From positions 1 through 64,000 of the forward strand of contig JAVEUP010000004.1 of the NCBI GenBank assembly GCA_034005525.1: 64,000 nt of DNA, written 5' to 3'. A program made the position numbers and the translations under genes. The first letter of the stretch is position 1; each line of letters opens with the position of its first letter. The notes beneath the pieces were generated by a model. The model was not told where the DNA came from. It did no database searches and saw nothing but the letters and a program-made list of their open reading frames with translations. Shown piece by piece: positions 44,772 to 53,536 of this stretch. Source of the stretch: PWXP01 sp034005525 (GTDB lineage Bacteria; Planctomycetota; Planctomycetia; Pirellulales; Thermoguttaceae).

Positions 44772-45322
44772 TGCGAGGACCTTAATCGGGGGTTGGTTGC
44801 TCCGTGGCGGGGCCGGGCAACGGCCGGTGGGCAGGGAAAGGCAAAGCAGCCTGCCAACCCTGGATGTACCGAACGCAAACGCTTGGCACACCGGCGATAC
44901 CCGGGTTTCAGCAGATCACCTGGCAAGGAGGGCATCCCGCGGCGGCCTGCCCTTGATAGCCGACGCAACCCTCATCTACTATCCATGATAACAGGTTAGT
45001 ATGGCCCGGGCACCCCCCTGACACGATATTCCGGTGTTTGGGGCGCACCACAGTATCGGTTGAACCACACCATGATTATTGCATCCGATGCTTCCTGACG
45101 CAAGAAAAACCCTAGTAAAAAGACACCCCTCCGGTGATGTGTCGTTCTGAGGCGTCTTGGACTTAGGCGTCCCTTCTGTTATTCTTTGGCGAGCAGCGAT
45201 TCTCCGAGACGCCGAAATCCGAGTCTCGGAGAGACTCGGCTACGAGGCCGTCGGTAACACTGTTTCTGACGTTCACTTTTCAACGCTATCCAGACACGGC
45301 CAGCCAGATTACGGAAAAACGC
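44772..45322. other. Intergenic region with compound palindromes
   Basis: About 550 bases between the divergent TPR and epimerase genes with no gene I can support. At 45202-45239 lies the compound palindrome described separately. Promoters of both neighbours should be here, but no convincing hexamer pair is visible. Confidence 0.45.
45202..45239. repeat. Compound palindrome (REP-like)
   Basis: CTCCGAGAC (45202-45210) pairs with GTCTCGGAG (45223-45231), and CCGAGTCTC-GGA-GAGACTCGG (45219-45239) is a second perfect inverted repeat overlapping it. Two alternative hairpins can therefore form. Only one copy is in the window. I have the impression, not verified, that it is a dispersed planctomycete repeat. 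Confidence 0.55.
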
Positions 45323-46330
45323 GTGAAAAACTGCTTGGTTACCGGCGGAGCCGGCTTCATTGGAAGCCACCTTGTCGAGGCGCTGCTCCGCCGGGGAGAC
45401 AGAGTTACGGTCATCGACGACGAATCGACCGGCTCCTTTGACAACTTGGCCGCCGTGAAGGATCATCCCCGCTTCGCTTACCGGCGAGGGACGGTAGCCG
45501 ACCCCGAGTTGCTCCGATCGGAAGTGGCTGAGGCCGACGAGGTATACCACTTGGCCGCCGCGGTTGGAGTGGCCCTCATTGCCAGAAGCGCCATTCGCAC
45601 CATCGAAACGAACATCGACCCCACCCAGCGCCTGCTGGTTGAGTTGGCCCGCGTCCACGCCGCGGGGCGCCCGGTCAAGCTCTTTCTGGCAAGCACGAGC
45701 GAAGTCTACGGCAAGAACCCCAAACCGGTGTGGACCGAGGACGACGACCTCGTACTCGGTGCCACCATTCGACCCCGTTGGTCCTATGGTGCGTCGAAAG
45801 CTATCGACGAGTTCCTCGCGCTGGCCTACTGGCAGGAGCGCGGGCTTCCAGTCGTTGTCGGCCGGCTGTTCAACGTCGTTGGGCCGCGTCAGACCGGCGC
45901 GTACGGTATGGTATTGCCGCGATTTGTCGATGCTGCCCTGGCAGCGCGACCGCTCGTGGTCCACGACGACGGGCAGCAGCAGCGCAGTTTTGCCCACGTG
46001 GCCGAGGTCGTCGAGGCGATTCTGCGCCTGATGGACTGCGAAGCGGCGGTCGGACGCATTTTCAATATCGGCAGCGACCAGCCGGTGACCATCCTCGAAC
46101 TGGCCCGGCGCGTCATCCGGCAGGTCGATCCGCAACTGAAGATCGAGTTCCAGAGTTACGCGGAAGCCTACGGCAAGCACTTCGAAGACTGCCGCCATCG
46201 CGTGCCGGACCTCACCCGGCTCCGCGAGGCGATCGGGTTTGCGCCCCAAGGCGATTTGGATGCCACCATCGACGAAATCGTGGCATGGCGGCGCGGGATG
46301 TCCCGGTTCGAGGATCTCCCCCAAGGCTAG
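45323..46330 (+). CDS. NAD-dependent nucleotide-sugar epimerase/dehydratase (UDP-glucuronate decarboxylase-like)
   Basis: 335-residue extended-SDR enzyme. NAD motif VTGGAGFIGSHLVEALL lies at about 6-22. The catalytic Tyr-x-x-x-Lys is in WSYGASKAIDEFLAL near 152. The segment VVGRLFNVVGPRQTGAYGMV is typical of GalE/UXS-type enzymes. The mature part ends in VPDLTRLREAIGFAP, the usual sugar-binding end. Start is GTG at 45323. The exact reaction (4-epimerase, dehydratase or decarboxylation to UDP-xylose) cannot be read with certainty. The flanking genes give no pathway, but the nucleotide-sugar dehydrogenase at 62.1 kb could supply its substrate class. Confidence 0.88.
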   Translation: MKNCLVTGGAGFIGSHLVEALLRRGDRVTVIDDESTGSFDNLAAVKDHPRFAYRRGTVADPELLRSEVAEADEVYHLAAAVGVALIARSAIRTIETNIDPTQRLLVELARVHAAGRPVKLFLASTSEVYGKNPKPVWTEDDDLVLGATIRPRWSYGASKAIDEFLALAYWQERGLPVVVGRLFNVVGPRQTGAYGMVLPRFVDAALAARPLVVHDDGQQQRSFAHVAEVVEAILRLMDCEAAVGRIFNIGSDQPVTILELARRVIRQVDPQLKIEFQSYAEAYGKHFEDCRHRVPDLTRLREAIGFAPQGDLDATIDEIVAWRRGMSRFEDLPQG

Positions 46331-49317
46331 CGCCGCTTCCGCCCGGCCAGCAGAAGCATTCCCAACGCCCCCAGCGCGATCAGAACGGCACTGCTCGGCT
46401 CAGGCACTTCGTAGATCGAGAACAGGTCGACACGCTGGGCCCCAACGGCTTCGGGCGTGTATAAACCAAACCCCGTCACGGCAACACCGGCAGGCAGCGG
46501 CACTTGGCCCGACACAAGCTCCAGGCTGCTGCCGGGCACGAAATCGATGACCTGCCAGGTCGCCTCGTCACGCAACAATCGGTTCAAATACCATGCCTGG
46601 GGCTGCCCGTTGGTGTAGATTTCCAGCGCCGTCTGGTTGGTGAACTCATCCATTGAGGCAAACCACACGTCGTCGCCCGTATTGCCCGGCGTCCCGCCCA
46701 CGTCAAGCCGCAACGCCACCCGGAACCGATCGGTGTCGAGTTCATTTCGTTGATACCAACTCACCAGGTGGATATCGTCCACGTTGGGGATGGCGTGCTC
46801 TTGGGTCCAATAGAGATAATCGCGTCCGGCGCCGACGGCGTTACGGTAGATGTAACCCGGAAGCAACTCACTCTTGGTCGGAAAGCTGTTGACCGGCTCG
46901 AGCGGCGGGGCGCCTTCCTCGCGGGCGAGTTCCGTGGTGCCGCTGAGGAGACCATTGTCGTAATGTGCCTGCCAGCCCTCAGCCGGAAGGATTCGGTTGA
47001 CGTAATCATCGCCCGGATTGCGATGCGGAAACACCTCGCGGTAAAGCGCCCTCCCACCCGTCGATTCCAGGTAGGCATCGACGCCATTTTGTGCGATATA
47101 CCCGATGGCGTTCGCCGTGAGCGCATTGCCGAACACGGCCAAGTCGTCAAAGATCGCGCGCGCAGCTACGTTTCCAGCCCCCCCGGCCCGGCCGATCTCG
47201 AAATCCTTGCCCGGGCTGGTCGCCGTGCTCTGGCCCGATGGATACGTTACCGTGCCGACGACCTGCCCGTTTTGGTAAGCGGTGAGCTTGCGTTCCCCGA
47301 GGGGGGCCTGTACCAAGGCATAGTGATGAAACCCGGTGGTGTCGGTTGTTGCCCACGTTCCGTTGTTGTCAGTCGTGCCCCCTGCCCCAAGGAACGGTTT
47401 GCCGTCTTGCGAGCCCAGATAGAAACGGTTGTCCGTTGGCGCTTCATTTCCCACCCACACCTGCTGGGTGGTGTAGTTATTGACCTTGGCGAAGAAGACG
47501 ACCGACTTCGGGCCACCGGAGAGACTGATGGTGGTGTCGATGTGGCCCTTGCCGCCCGAAAGGTCGAGGGCATCGCCATACACACCCGTCACGAAGCTGG
47601 CGGGTGAGCCGCCTTCGGTGTCAAACGCCGCGCCCGGGTTCTGCCCCGAGGCGTCGGTTACGTCGCCGTCGAGCCTCCAATAGCCCAACAGACTGGCGCT
47701 GGCCGGCTCGACTTCTGGACCGAGCAACAACGCCCAAGCCGTCACGGCAAGGACGCCCACGGACGTTACACGATACGCCCGCCGCCTCCGTCGGCGGGGC
47801 CACGCCAGTGAGGCGCCGCCGAGCAGAAGCAATAGAGACGTCGATGGTTCGGGTATGGCGTGAATGCTGCTGTAGTAAAGCCACTTGATCTGATCGCCAG
47901 AAAGCACCGAGTTCCAAATGGCCACCTCGTCAAGGAGGCCGTGATAATAACTTGCGTCACTCGATCGCCTTCCGGCGTTGAGGTTCAAGGGACTGTCGAA
48001 CAGAGTCTCGATATCGGGATTGTAAACCTTATCCAGAGTGCCGGCTGCCACGGTTAGCTCCACACCGTCGAGATAGAGCCTGGCGTCATTGTCGGCGAAT
48101 GTGAAGGCTGCGTGGCGCCACTGGTTCGGGGAAAGAGCACCGGTGGAGTAATAGTCTTTTGTAGACGAACTGCCGTGGTTTCCGTCCTTGGAAAGGAGCA
48201 AGCGGAGTTTATTGCCACTGGTGATAACCGCCCAGGATCGCTCACCATTACCGCCGTACTTACCGAGCATGAACTTGTCGCCGGAAAGCGTTGCGGAGTT
48301 GAACCAGAAGGAGACCGTGATGGCGTCGGTGATTTGCAGCCCGGGGTTGTTGCCGAAATCGACGTACTGGTTGCCCGAATCGAACTTGATGTATTCATTG
48401 CCGGCGTAGCTCAGCGGCGGAACGGGCGAGGTGCTGTTGAAGGTGGGGAGCACTTCGGGGCTGCCATAGCCGTGCAGCGTTCCGTCGATCCCGCCCAATT
48501 GCGTCTTGGCATTGCCGTCGAAAAGCCACGAGAATTTGGGCATCGGCGGCGTGGCCGCCATGTAGGCCGACACGCTGCCAAAACTGTGAATGGCGGCCAT
48601 TTCGGTCGGCAGCAACATGCGGTTGAACAGGGCGACGTCGTCGATAACTGCCCGGGCATAATAGGTGCCTCCACCACCTCCGGCCCGCCCGATGGCGAAT
48701 GGTATCCCCGAACTGCTTGCCGTCGAACCGCCGTAATTGAGCGTGTGGATGGGCGTGGCTCCGCCATCCTGGTACATGCTCACCGTTCCGCCGTTGCCCG
48801 TGTCGGTCACGGCGTACATGTGCCACTGGCCGTCGTTGGGAGCGGTCCCGGCAAAGCTCCCACCGGCCTGGTTGTTATTCCCGGCGCCGAGCCAGGGCCG
48901 CAAATTGCCGGTGCCGGAGTCGCGGTTGTGGCCACCATAGAACCGGTTGCCGGTCGGCCCCTCGTTTCCGGCCCAAAGCGCGTGCCCTGCGCTGTAGGTC
49001 GAGTTGACCCAAAGGACCATGGTTTTCGGGCCGTCGCCGAGGTAGGCCGGCGTCTGAACGTAGTTGCTCCCTACGGATGCCAAATCCAGGGCCTGACGGC
49101 CGCCCACGGTGACAAACACTGGAGTACCGCCGGCATATGTACCATCCAAGCCGGGGCCGGGCAGCCCTTGAATCGCCGGAGCGGAATCGGCCAAATTGCC
49201 ATCCAGTTCCCAGTACCCAAACAAATCGTCAGGCAGGATAGCGCTGGCATGTGCCACGGCTCCTGGGAACAGCACACCGACAACTACCACAAGGATTAAG
49301 GAAGCGAAGCATTTCAT
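46327..49317 (-). CDS. Double LamG protein with an internal and a terminal PEP-CTERM signal
   Basis: 996 residues, readable as two proteins fused in frame. Part one has a signal peptide (KCFASLILVVVVGVLFPGAV), two LamG-like beta-sandwich modules and a complete PEP-CTERM sorting signal near 488-515 (PEPSTSLLLLLGGASLAW plus six Arg). The Arg cluster runs directly into a second hydrophobic signal (TSVGVLAVTAWALLLG), another LamG module, an unknown beta-rich region and a terminal PEP-CTERM (PEPSSAVLIALGALGMLLL, then GRKRR). The start at 49317 has GGGAG 8 bases upstream. The 3' end overlaps the epimerase gene by 4 bases on the opposite strand. Confidence 0.85.
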   Translation of the reverse strand: MKCFASLILVVVVGVLFPGAVAHASAILPDDLFGYWELDGNLADSAPAIQGLPGPGLDGTYAGGTPVFVTVGGRQALDLASVGSNYVQTPAYLGDGPKTMVLWVNSTYSAGHALWAGNEGPTGNRFYGGHNRDSGTGNLRPWLGAGNNNQAGGSFAGTAPNDGQWHMYAVTDTGNGGTVSMYQDGGATPIHTLNYGGSTASSSGIPFAIGRAGGGGGTYYARAVIDDVALFNRMLLPTEMAAIHSFGSVSAYMAATPPMPKFSWLFDGNAKTQLGGIDGTLHGYGSPEVLPTFNSTSPVPPLSYAGNEYIKFDSGNQYVDFGNNPGLQITDAITVSFWFNSATLSGDKFMLGKYGGNGERSWAVITSGNKLRLLLSKDGNHGSSSTKDYYSTGALSPNQWRHAAFTFADNDARLYLDGVELTVAAGTLDKVYNPDIETLFDSPLNLNAGRRSSDASYYHGLLDEVAIWNSVLSGDQIKWLYYSSIHAIPEPSTSLLLLLGGASLAWPRRRRRRAYRVTSVGVLAVTAWALLLGPEVEPASASLLGYWRLDGDVTDASGQNPGAAFDTEGGSPASFVTGVYGDALDLSGGKGHIDTTISLSGGPKSVVFFAKVNNYTTQQVWVGNEAPTDNRFYLGSQDGKPFLGAGGTTDNNGTWATTDTTGFHHYALVQAPLGERKLTAYQNGQVVGTVTYPSGQSTATSPGKDFEIGRAGGAGNVAARAIFDDLAVFGNALTANAIGYIAQNGVDAYLESTGGRALYREVFPHRNPGDDYVNRILPAEGWQAHYDNGLLSGTTELAREEGAPPLEPVNSFPTKSELLPGYIYRNAVGAGRDYLYWTQEHAIPNVDDIHLVSWYQRNELDTDRFRVALRLDVGGTPGNTGDDVWFASMDEFTNQTALEIYTNGQPQAWYLNRLLRDEATWQVIDFVPGSSLELVSGQVPLPAGVAVTGFGLYTPEAVGAQRVDLFSIYEVPEPSSAVLIALGALGMLLLAGRKRR

Positions 49318-49517
49318 GACAAGTTCTCCCGGAGAGAATACGTCCACCCGCCGATCGTGCCCCGATGCAATCCAACGGACGGGCCGATGTTCCATTACCA
49401 CGATTCCGTCCCTAGTCTACACAAACGGCACGGATTCTTCAAGCAGTCAGTCGCGACCTCTGCCTGCCAAGCCTACGGAAACACCTCGACCTTCCCAAGG
49501 AAGATTCCCATCTACAG

Positions 49518-49745
49518 CTATGCGTTGTGGACCCAGTTGAAGGCGATCTCGGGCTCAGGGTAGCGGCTGTCGGGGCCCTGGCAGTCGGCGCCGCCCCACG
49601 CGCCGACCCGAGTGATCAGGTTGCCTGCGGTGTCGAACACTTTCACGTAGGAAAGCTGGCAGTCGGTGGCGAAGACGCGGTCGGCCTCGCCGATGGCGAC
49701 ACACGCGGTGGGCACCGGGCAGGCGTAGCCGCCGCCCATCACCGG
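49518..49745 (-). pseudogene. Remnant of a beta-propeller/NHL-like protein
   Basis: The frame MGGGYACPVPTACVAIGEAD, then RVFATDCQLSYVKVFDTAGN and GPDSRYPEPEIAFNWVHNA resembles the C-terminal part of NHL or exported repeat proteins. It is cut off at the 5' side by a REP-like element and stops soon after WVHNA. The 145-residue open frame that reads through the repeat is an artefact of the repeat lacking stop codons in that frame. Confidence 0.5.
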
Positions 49746-49755
49746 CGAAATGGTC

Positions 49756-49907
49756 GAGAAACCCCTGGGGGTAGAGAAACCCCTGGGGGTAGAGAAACCC
49801 CTGGGGTCAGAGCGCACCTTGTCATTAGCGCGAAGGGAAACCCCTGGGGGCAGAGCGCACCTTGTCATTAGCGCGAAGTGGCTAATGACAAAGTGCGCTC
49901 TGACCCC
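49756..49907. repeat. REP-like hairpin element (family A), copy 1 with tandem left ends
   Basis: Three near-identical 18-base left-end units (GAGAAACCCCTGGGGGTA) precede two longer partial left arms, then the hairpin. The last left arm ends GTCATTAGC at 49872. The loop is GCGAAGTG and the right arm is 49881-49907 (GCTAATGACAAAGTGCGCTC onward). The left arm differs from the right by two changes. Confidence 0.85.
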
Positions 49908-50083
49908 GACGGTATGGACCCCGACGGTACGTACAGCATCAATGGATGGGAGCACGCGACTGTCACGAGAGATGAAAGCGATGGATAAGAGAGTGGCCAG
50001 ACGCCTCGCGAATCCCTAATCCCGTTCTGCCGCCATCGTCACCTTGGCACTTGCGGTGCAGGGCAACCAGGAGCATGCACTCC

Positions 50084-50287
50084 TCACTGGTGGGGCGGAG
50101 CGGGCGCTGATGCGGATCTTGCCGAAACAGCCTGCTCCAACACGCCCACTCGATTCTCCAACGACGAGAGCCGTTCGACCATTTGCGGCGACTCAGAGTA
50201 CGTCGTTCCGCCCAGACTAAGGCAGCCCGACATTGCCAAGAAGGCGGTTCCCAACATGGCCATGGCCATCAGACGGCCGTATCGCAT
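50084..50287 (-). CDS. Small lipoprotein
   Basis: 67 residues: basic start RYGR, hydrophobic signal (MAMAMLGTAFLAM), lipobox AMSGC (Cys near 21), then a short predicted coiled coil QMVERLSSLENRVGVLEQAV and a Pro/Ala/Ser tail. AGGTG lies 7 bases upstream of the ATG at 50287. The open frame to 50353 adds nothing signal-like. Function unknown. Small coiled-coil lipoproteins of this shape recall Lpp-like envelope tethers, but no evidence goes beyond the shape. Confidence 0.6.
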   Translation of the reverse strand: MRYGRLMAMAMLGTAFLAMSGCLSLGGTTYSESPQMVERLSSLENRVGVLEQAVSARSASAPAPPHQ

Positions 50288-50548
50288 AAAGCACCTGATT
50301 CTGGGGAATAAGAGGTGGCCGAGTTCCCTGCCGAGGGCGTCAATAAATACCAAGTCTCTTACGTTTCGTCAACCCGAATCGCAAATGGAATCGTCTTGCC
50401 TCGTATGTGCAACTGCCGGTCCTATGGCTCGATCGCCGCAACCGCAAACGCCAAATGACCCGGGAGCAGTCCGCTCGGCTGGAGCAGCATTACCCGCCTC
50501 CCTTGTCGAAGATCTACCACCGGGGAACCACGTGAACCTATCGCACGG

Positions 50549-51964
50549 TCACATCGGATACTCCCGATCGGTCACGATGCCCGGCATGGGCACGGGATAG
50601 CGGCCGTCTTTCATCTGCACCGGGGCGGGCGAGTCCATCGTCCACCCGTCGAGCCCCGGAGCGTACTCGTCGGGGCTGTTGAGCATGGCGTCGAGGGTGA
50701 TTTCCGTGGCCGTATGGGCCGCCTTGCGACCCAGCGAGCCGACCACGCTGGCCATCACGCCGTCCTCGACCTCGCTGAACGGCTGGTCCTCGCGAATCGC
50801 ACCGACCAGCGCGCTCCAGTGGTTCTGGTAGGGGCTGATCTCGGCGGGAGGAACGTCCGACTGCCAAAGCTGCTTCGCGCCGTCGAAGGTGTGGCCCTCG
50901 TACGTGCTCGAAGGTCCTCCGCAGTCGTTCACGCGCGCCGCAATCGCGCAGCCCTTCGTGCCGTGCAGTTGGCTGGAAAAATTGAAGTGGGCGCCCGGCA
51001 TGCACCGTCCGTTGAAGAAGAGCTTCGCCCCGTCGGCGAAGGTGTACTCGACGGCGTAGGAGTCGAAGTTCTGATCGACCCACTTCCCGCGGTAGTGGCG
51101 CCCGCCAAGCCCGTGGGCCGTCACCGGCCAGGCCCCTTTCAGCCAGCAGCAGTGGTCGATGATGTGGATGTAGAAGTCGTTGTACACGCCGCCGCTGGCC
51201 CAGAGGAACGAGTGGAAGCGTTGGATTTGCCAGAGCAGTTCGCTGGGAGTGCCGGGCCAAGGCTCCGAGAAGGCCGAGCCGCCCGGCCCGTGCATGCGAT
51301 AGCCGCGCATCAGCAGGATGTCGCCCAGTTCGCCGTCGCGCACGCGCTGGTGGAGCTGCTGCAGGTTGCGGGCGTGGCGCGACATCAGCCCGACGCCCAC
51401 CTTGAGGTTCTTCGCCGCCGCCTGCTTGCCCAGTTCGAGCATCCGGCGGGAAGTGGGGCCGTCGGCCGTGACCGGCTTTTCCATGAACATGTGGACCCCC
51501 TTCTCGACGGCATAGGCAAAGTGCGCCCAGCGGAAGGCCGGCGGAGTGGTGCAGATGGCGATGTCGCCGGGGTTCAGGCAGTCGATGGCCTTCTTGTAGG
51601 CGTCGAACCCGACAAACTGCCGGTCCTCGGGCACGTCGATCTGCTTTTCGTAGCCCGCGTGGGCGAGGCGGTCGTAGCGGGCCTCGACGGCTCGGTTCAG
51701 TCCTCGCAGGCTCGCCTCGATGCGGTGGGGGAACACGTCGGCCGCGGCCACCAGCTTTATCGGCCCCTGCTCGACGGCCAGGGCGTTGGCCGCCGCGCCG
51801 GTGCCGCGGAAGCCGCAGCCGATCAGCGCTACTTGCAGAGTGTTGTTCTCGGCGGCGTGGACGTGCGGCACGGCGCCCGCCGTGGCGGCCGCGGCCGCCG
51901 CAATGCGGCCGGAATGCTTGAGGAACTGGCGACGCGAGGAGAGGTTTCGATCGGTGTTCTTCAT
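50549..51964 (-). CDS. Tat-exported Gfo/Idh/MocA oxidoreductase
   Basis: 471-residue NAD(P)-dependent sugar oxidoreductase. The Tat signal SSRRQFLKHSGRIAAAAAAT leads to the Rossmann motif VALIGCGFRGTGAAANAL near 50 and the conserved HMFMEKPVTADGPTSRR near 145. Later come GVGLMSRHARNLQQLHQRV and HIIDHCCWLKGAWP with the probable catalytic His. Tat-exported members are abundant in planctomycetes and act on unusual sugars or polyols. The substrate is unknown. The ATG at 51964 starts the Tat motif, and the upstream extension to 52006 is ignored. It is followed upstream by an acetylesterase remnant on the same strand. Confidence 0.88.
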   Translation of the reverse strand: MKNTDRNLSSRRQFLKHSGRIAAAAAATAGAVPHVHAAENNTLQVALIGCGFRGTGAAANALAVEQGPIKLVAAADVFPHRIEASLRGLNRAVEARYDRLAHAGYEKQIDVPEDRQFVGFDAYKKAIDCLNPGDIAICTTPPAFRWAHFAYAVEKGVHMFMEKPVTADGPTSRRMLELGKQAAAKNLKVGVGLMSRHARNLQQLHQRVRDGELGDILLMRGYRMHGPGGSAFSEPWPGTPSELLWQIQRFHSFLWASGGVYNDFYIHIIDHCCWLKGAWPVTAHGLGGRHYRGKWVDQNFDSYAVEYTFADGAKLFFNGRCMPGAHFNFSSQLHGTKGCAIAARVNDCGGPSSTYEGHTFDGAKQLWQSDVPPAEISPYQNHWSALVGAIREDQPFSEVEDGVMASVVGSLGRKAAHTATEITLDAMLNSPDEYAPGLDGWTMDSPAPVQMKDGRYPVPMPGIVTDREYPM

Positions 51965-52126
51965 GGGGGATCCCGGGAACTGGGTTGACACAGAATAGGC
52001 TACCACCGATTTCCTGCGTGTGCAATCGTGCCTGCGGCAGCCAAACGCGTTGGATCCGCCCCCGGGCAGTCTTCTGGTTGCTCTTCACAAGCTCCCTTCC
52101 CCCGGGGCGTTTCGACCGTAGGGCAC

Positions 52127-52151
52127 AAGCACTCTTAAGCGTGAACTCCAA
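52127..52151. repeat. Repeat family E, copy 1
   Basis: AGCACTCTTAAGCGTGAACT followed by CCAAT is a worn copy of the sequence at 54752-54776, where CACGCT-GA-AGCGTG forms a palindrome followed by AACTCCAA. Confidence 0.45.
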
Positions 52152-52179
52152 TAGCCGGGAGCCAGCCGCCGATTTCGGT

Positions 52180-52790
52180 CTACTTCTTCGTTCCTTTCAG
52201 CATTTCCACCATAGCCCGGCCCATCGCCTCGCCGACGTCCATGTAGGTCTCGGCGTGGCCGCCGTAGTGGCTGTTGGAAGCGCCGCCCTTGCTCAGGCGA
52301 TGCGTGTACACGGTGGCCACATTGCCCGCGAACTCCAGATACTTTCCGCTTCGGCCGTCGGCCGCGAGCATGGCGTCGAGGATCATCCCTTCGTTGCCTT
52401 CGGCGCCTTTCTCGGTCTGGCCGAGCGTGGCAAGGACGAACTTCGCGTTTGGGGCGCCGAAGTCCTTGCGGAGCTGCTTGATCAATTGGACGAGGTTCTG
52501 CTCGTAGCGGCCGGCGTGGGCAGCGTTGTAGCGGTCCTTGTCGCCCTGCCACCAGAAGAAGCCCGCCACCTCGTACTCCGTTGCGCCGGGGTAGTACTCC
52601 TCGAGGTTTTTTAGCACCGTCTTGGCGTTGCGCACGTCGCCGTCGTACTGCATGCCGGCGTACCAGCCGATCGGCTCCGGCTCTGTGCCCTTTTCCCATT
52701 TGTCCGGCGAATCCTTGTAGCCGGCGTACACTATGGTCTTGCCGTCAATACAGTCGCGCCTCGGCAGATTGTCTTCATTGTCGTACTCCC
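52180..52790 (-). pseudogene. N-terminally truncated sialate O-acetylesterase-like gene
   Basis: The open frame (183 codons from a GTG at 52731, readable up to about 52790) matches the C-terminal half of planctomycete SGNH acetylesterases. It contains EYEVAGFFWWQGDKDRYNAA, YEQNLVQLIKQLRKDFGAPN and HYGGHAETYMDVGEAMGRAM, with the late catalytic His region. The N-terminal half with the nucleophile Ser (GQSNM in the paralogue at 53.5 kb) is missing, so it should be inactive. Upstream on the same strand another frame ends KSEAFGKANLYPRFVTN, a fragment I cannot place. Confidence 0.7.
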
Positions 52791-53079
52791 TCAGTTTGTT
52801 ACGAAACGGGGGTAAAGGTTTGCCTTGCCGAATGCCTCCGACTTTCGCGTCTTGATGGGCTTCATGCGGTCGTAGTTGGCCGAGGGTGCGTGGTTGTCCG
52901 TGTACACGGAAGCGGGTAACGTGGGCGGGCGTTCAAAACGATCCCATGTCGAAGGACATGGAATGCTCGACCCAAACGGCCCCGGTCAGGCGGCCGCGCC
53001 GGGACTCGCCCCATTCCACTTCGCCGCAGGCTCCAGCGAGGTGTGGACACCTTCCGTAATGATAATCGACAATCTCTGC

Positions 53080-53111
53080 GATATTGCGCAAAAGTTACGC
53101 AGATATACGCA
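53080..53111. promoter_or_regulatory. AraC/XylR-type operator candidate (decayed region)
   Basis: GATATTGCGCA (53080-53090) and GATATACGCA (53102-53111) repeat directly with their ends exactly 21 bases apart, two helical turns, as for AraC half-sites. The site matches the one at 54661-54691 at about 20 of 27 positions. The genes it once served are remnants. Confidence 0.5.
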
Positions 53112-53249
53112 AAACTTGCTGCGTCCCCACAAATCCCGCCAGTGCCGCCCCCGTGTTCGGGCGGGCATCTCCACGGGCGCGCACCTTTCGCGCGAAGCAA
53201 CCGAACGACCGTTCCGGCCAAGAGTACTCGGCCAGGAGGCGAATTCCAT

Positions 53250-53500
53250 TCCGTTCCGCCGCGAGAAATGGAGCGTCCTGGCGGGCGGCACTCGCGTGCC
53301 TGCCATCGTCATCTGGCCGGGGTCATTCCGGCGGGCCGGCAGAGCGGGGTCCTGAACCTGTGCGTCGCGCTGGGCGTCGACATGACGATCGAGGACAGTT
53401 GGGGCGGCGGCATCGCCACCGGGGCCATCGCGCACGTGGCCCGCAGCACGCCCCCGCCCGAGAACCTGCGGAGTGGCTCGGCGCCTGTATCGCCTCCGCG
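53250..53500 (+). pseudogene. Fused fragments of a sulfatase and an enolase-superfamily gene
   Basis: The frame around 53260-53330 reads KWSVLAGGTRVPAIVIWPG, a sulfatase-like sequence (usual form GGIRVPAIVRWPG). After a frameshift near 53330 the next frame gives AGVIPAGRQSGVLNL, continuing the sulfatase briefly. It then changes to VALGVDMTIEDSWGGGIATG and AIAHVARSTPP, which resembles the TIEDTWGG segment of mandelate-racemase-like enolase-superfamily enzymes. Two gene pieces are therefore joined with a frameshift, and neither can be functional. Confidence 0.55.
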
Positions 53501-53536
53501 CCGGCTGCGCCGCGCTGCGGCGCCGGTCGCCTTGGC

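Noticed and set aside
44772..44891. 40-residue N-terminal extension of the TPR protein
   Set aside because: The signal peptide begins at 44771, and the extension is Pro/Arg/Cys-rich and not signal-like.
49756..49907. CRISPR-like array
   Set aside because: The repeated 18-base units are directly adjacent without spacers and belong to the hairpin element.
49518..49955. 145-residue protein reading through the hairpin element
   Set aside because: Half of it is repeat sequence (for example AHFVISHFALMTRCAL). Only the part from 49518 to 49745 looks like former coding sequence.
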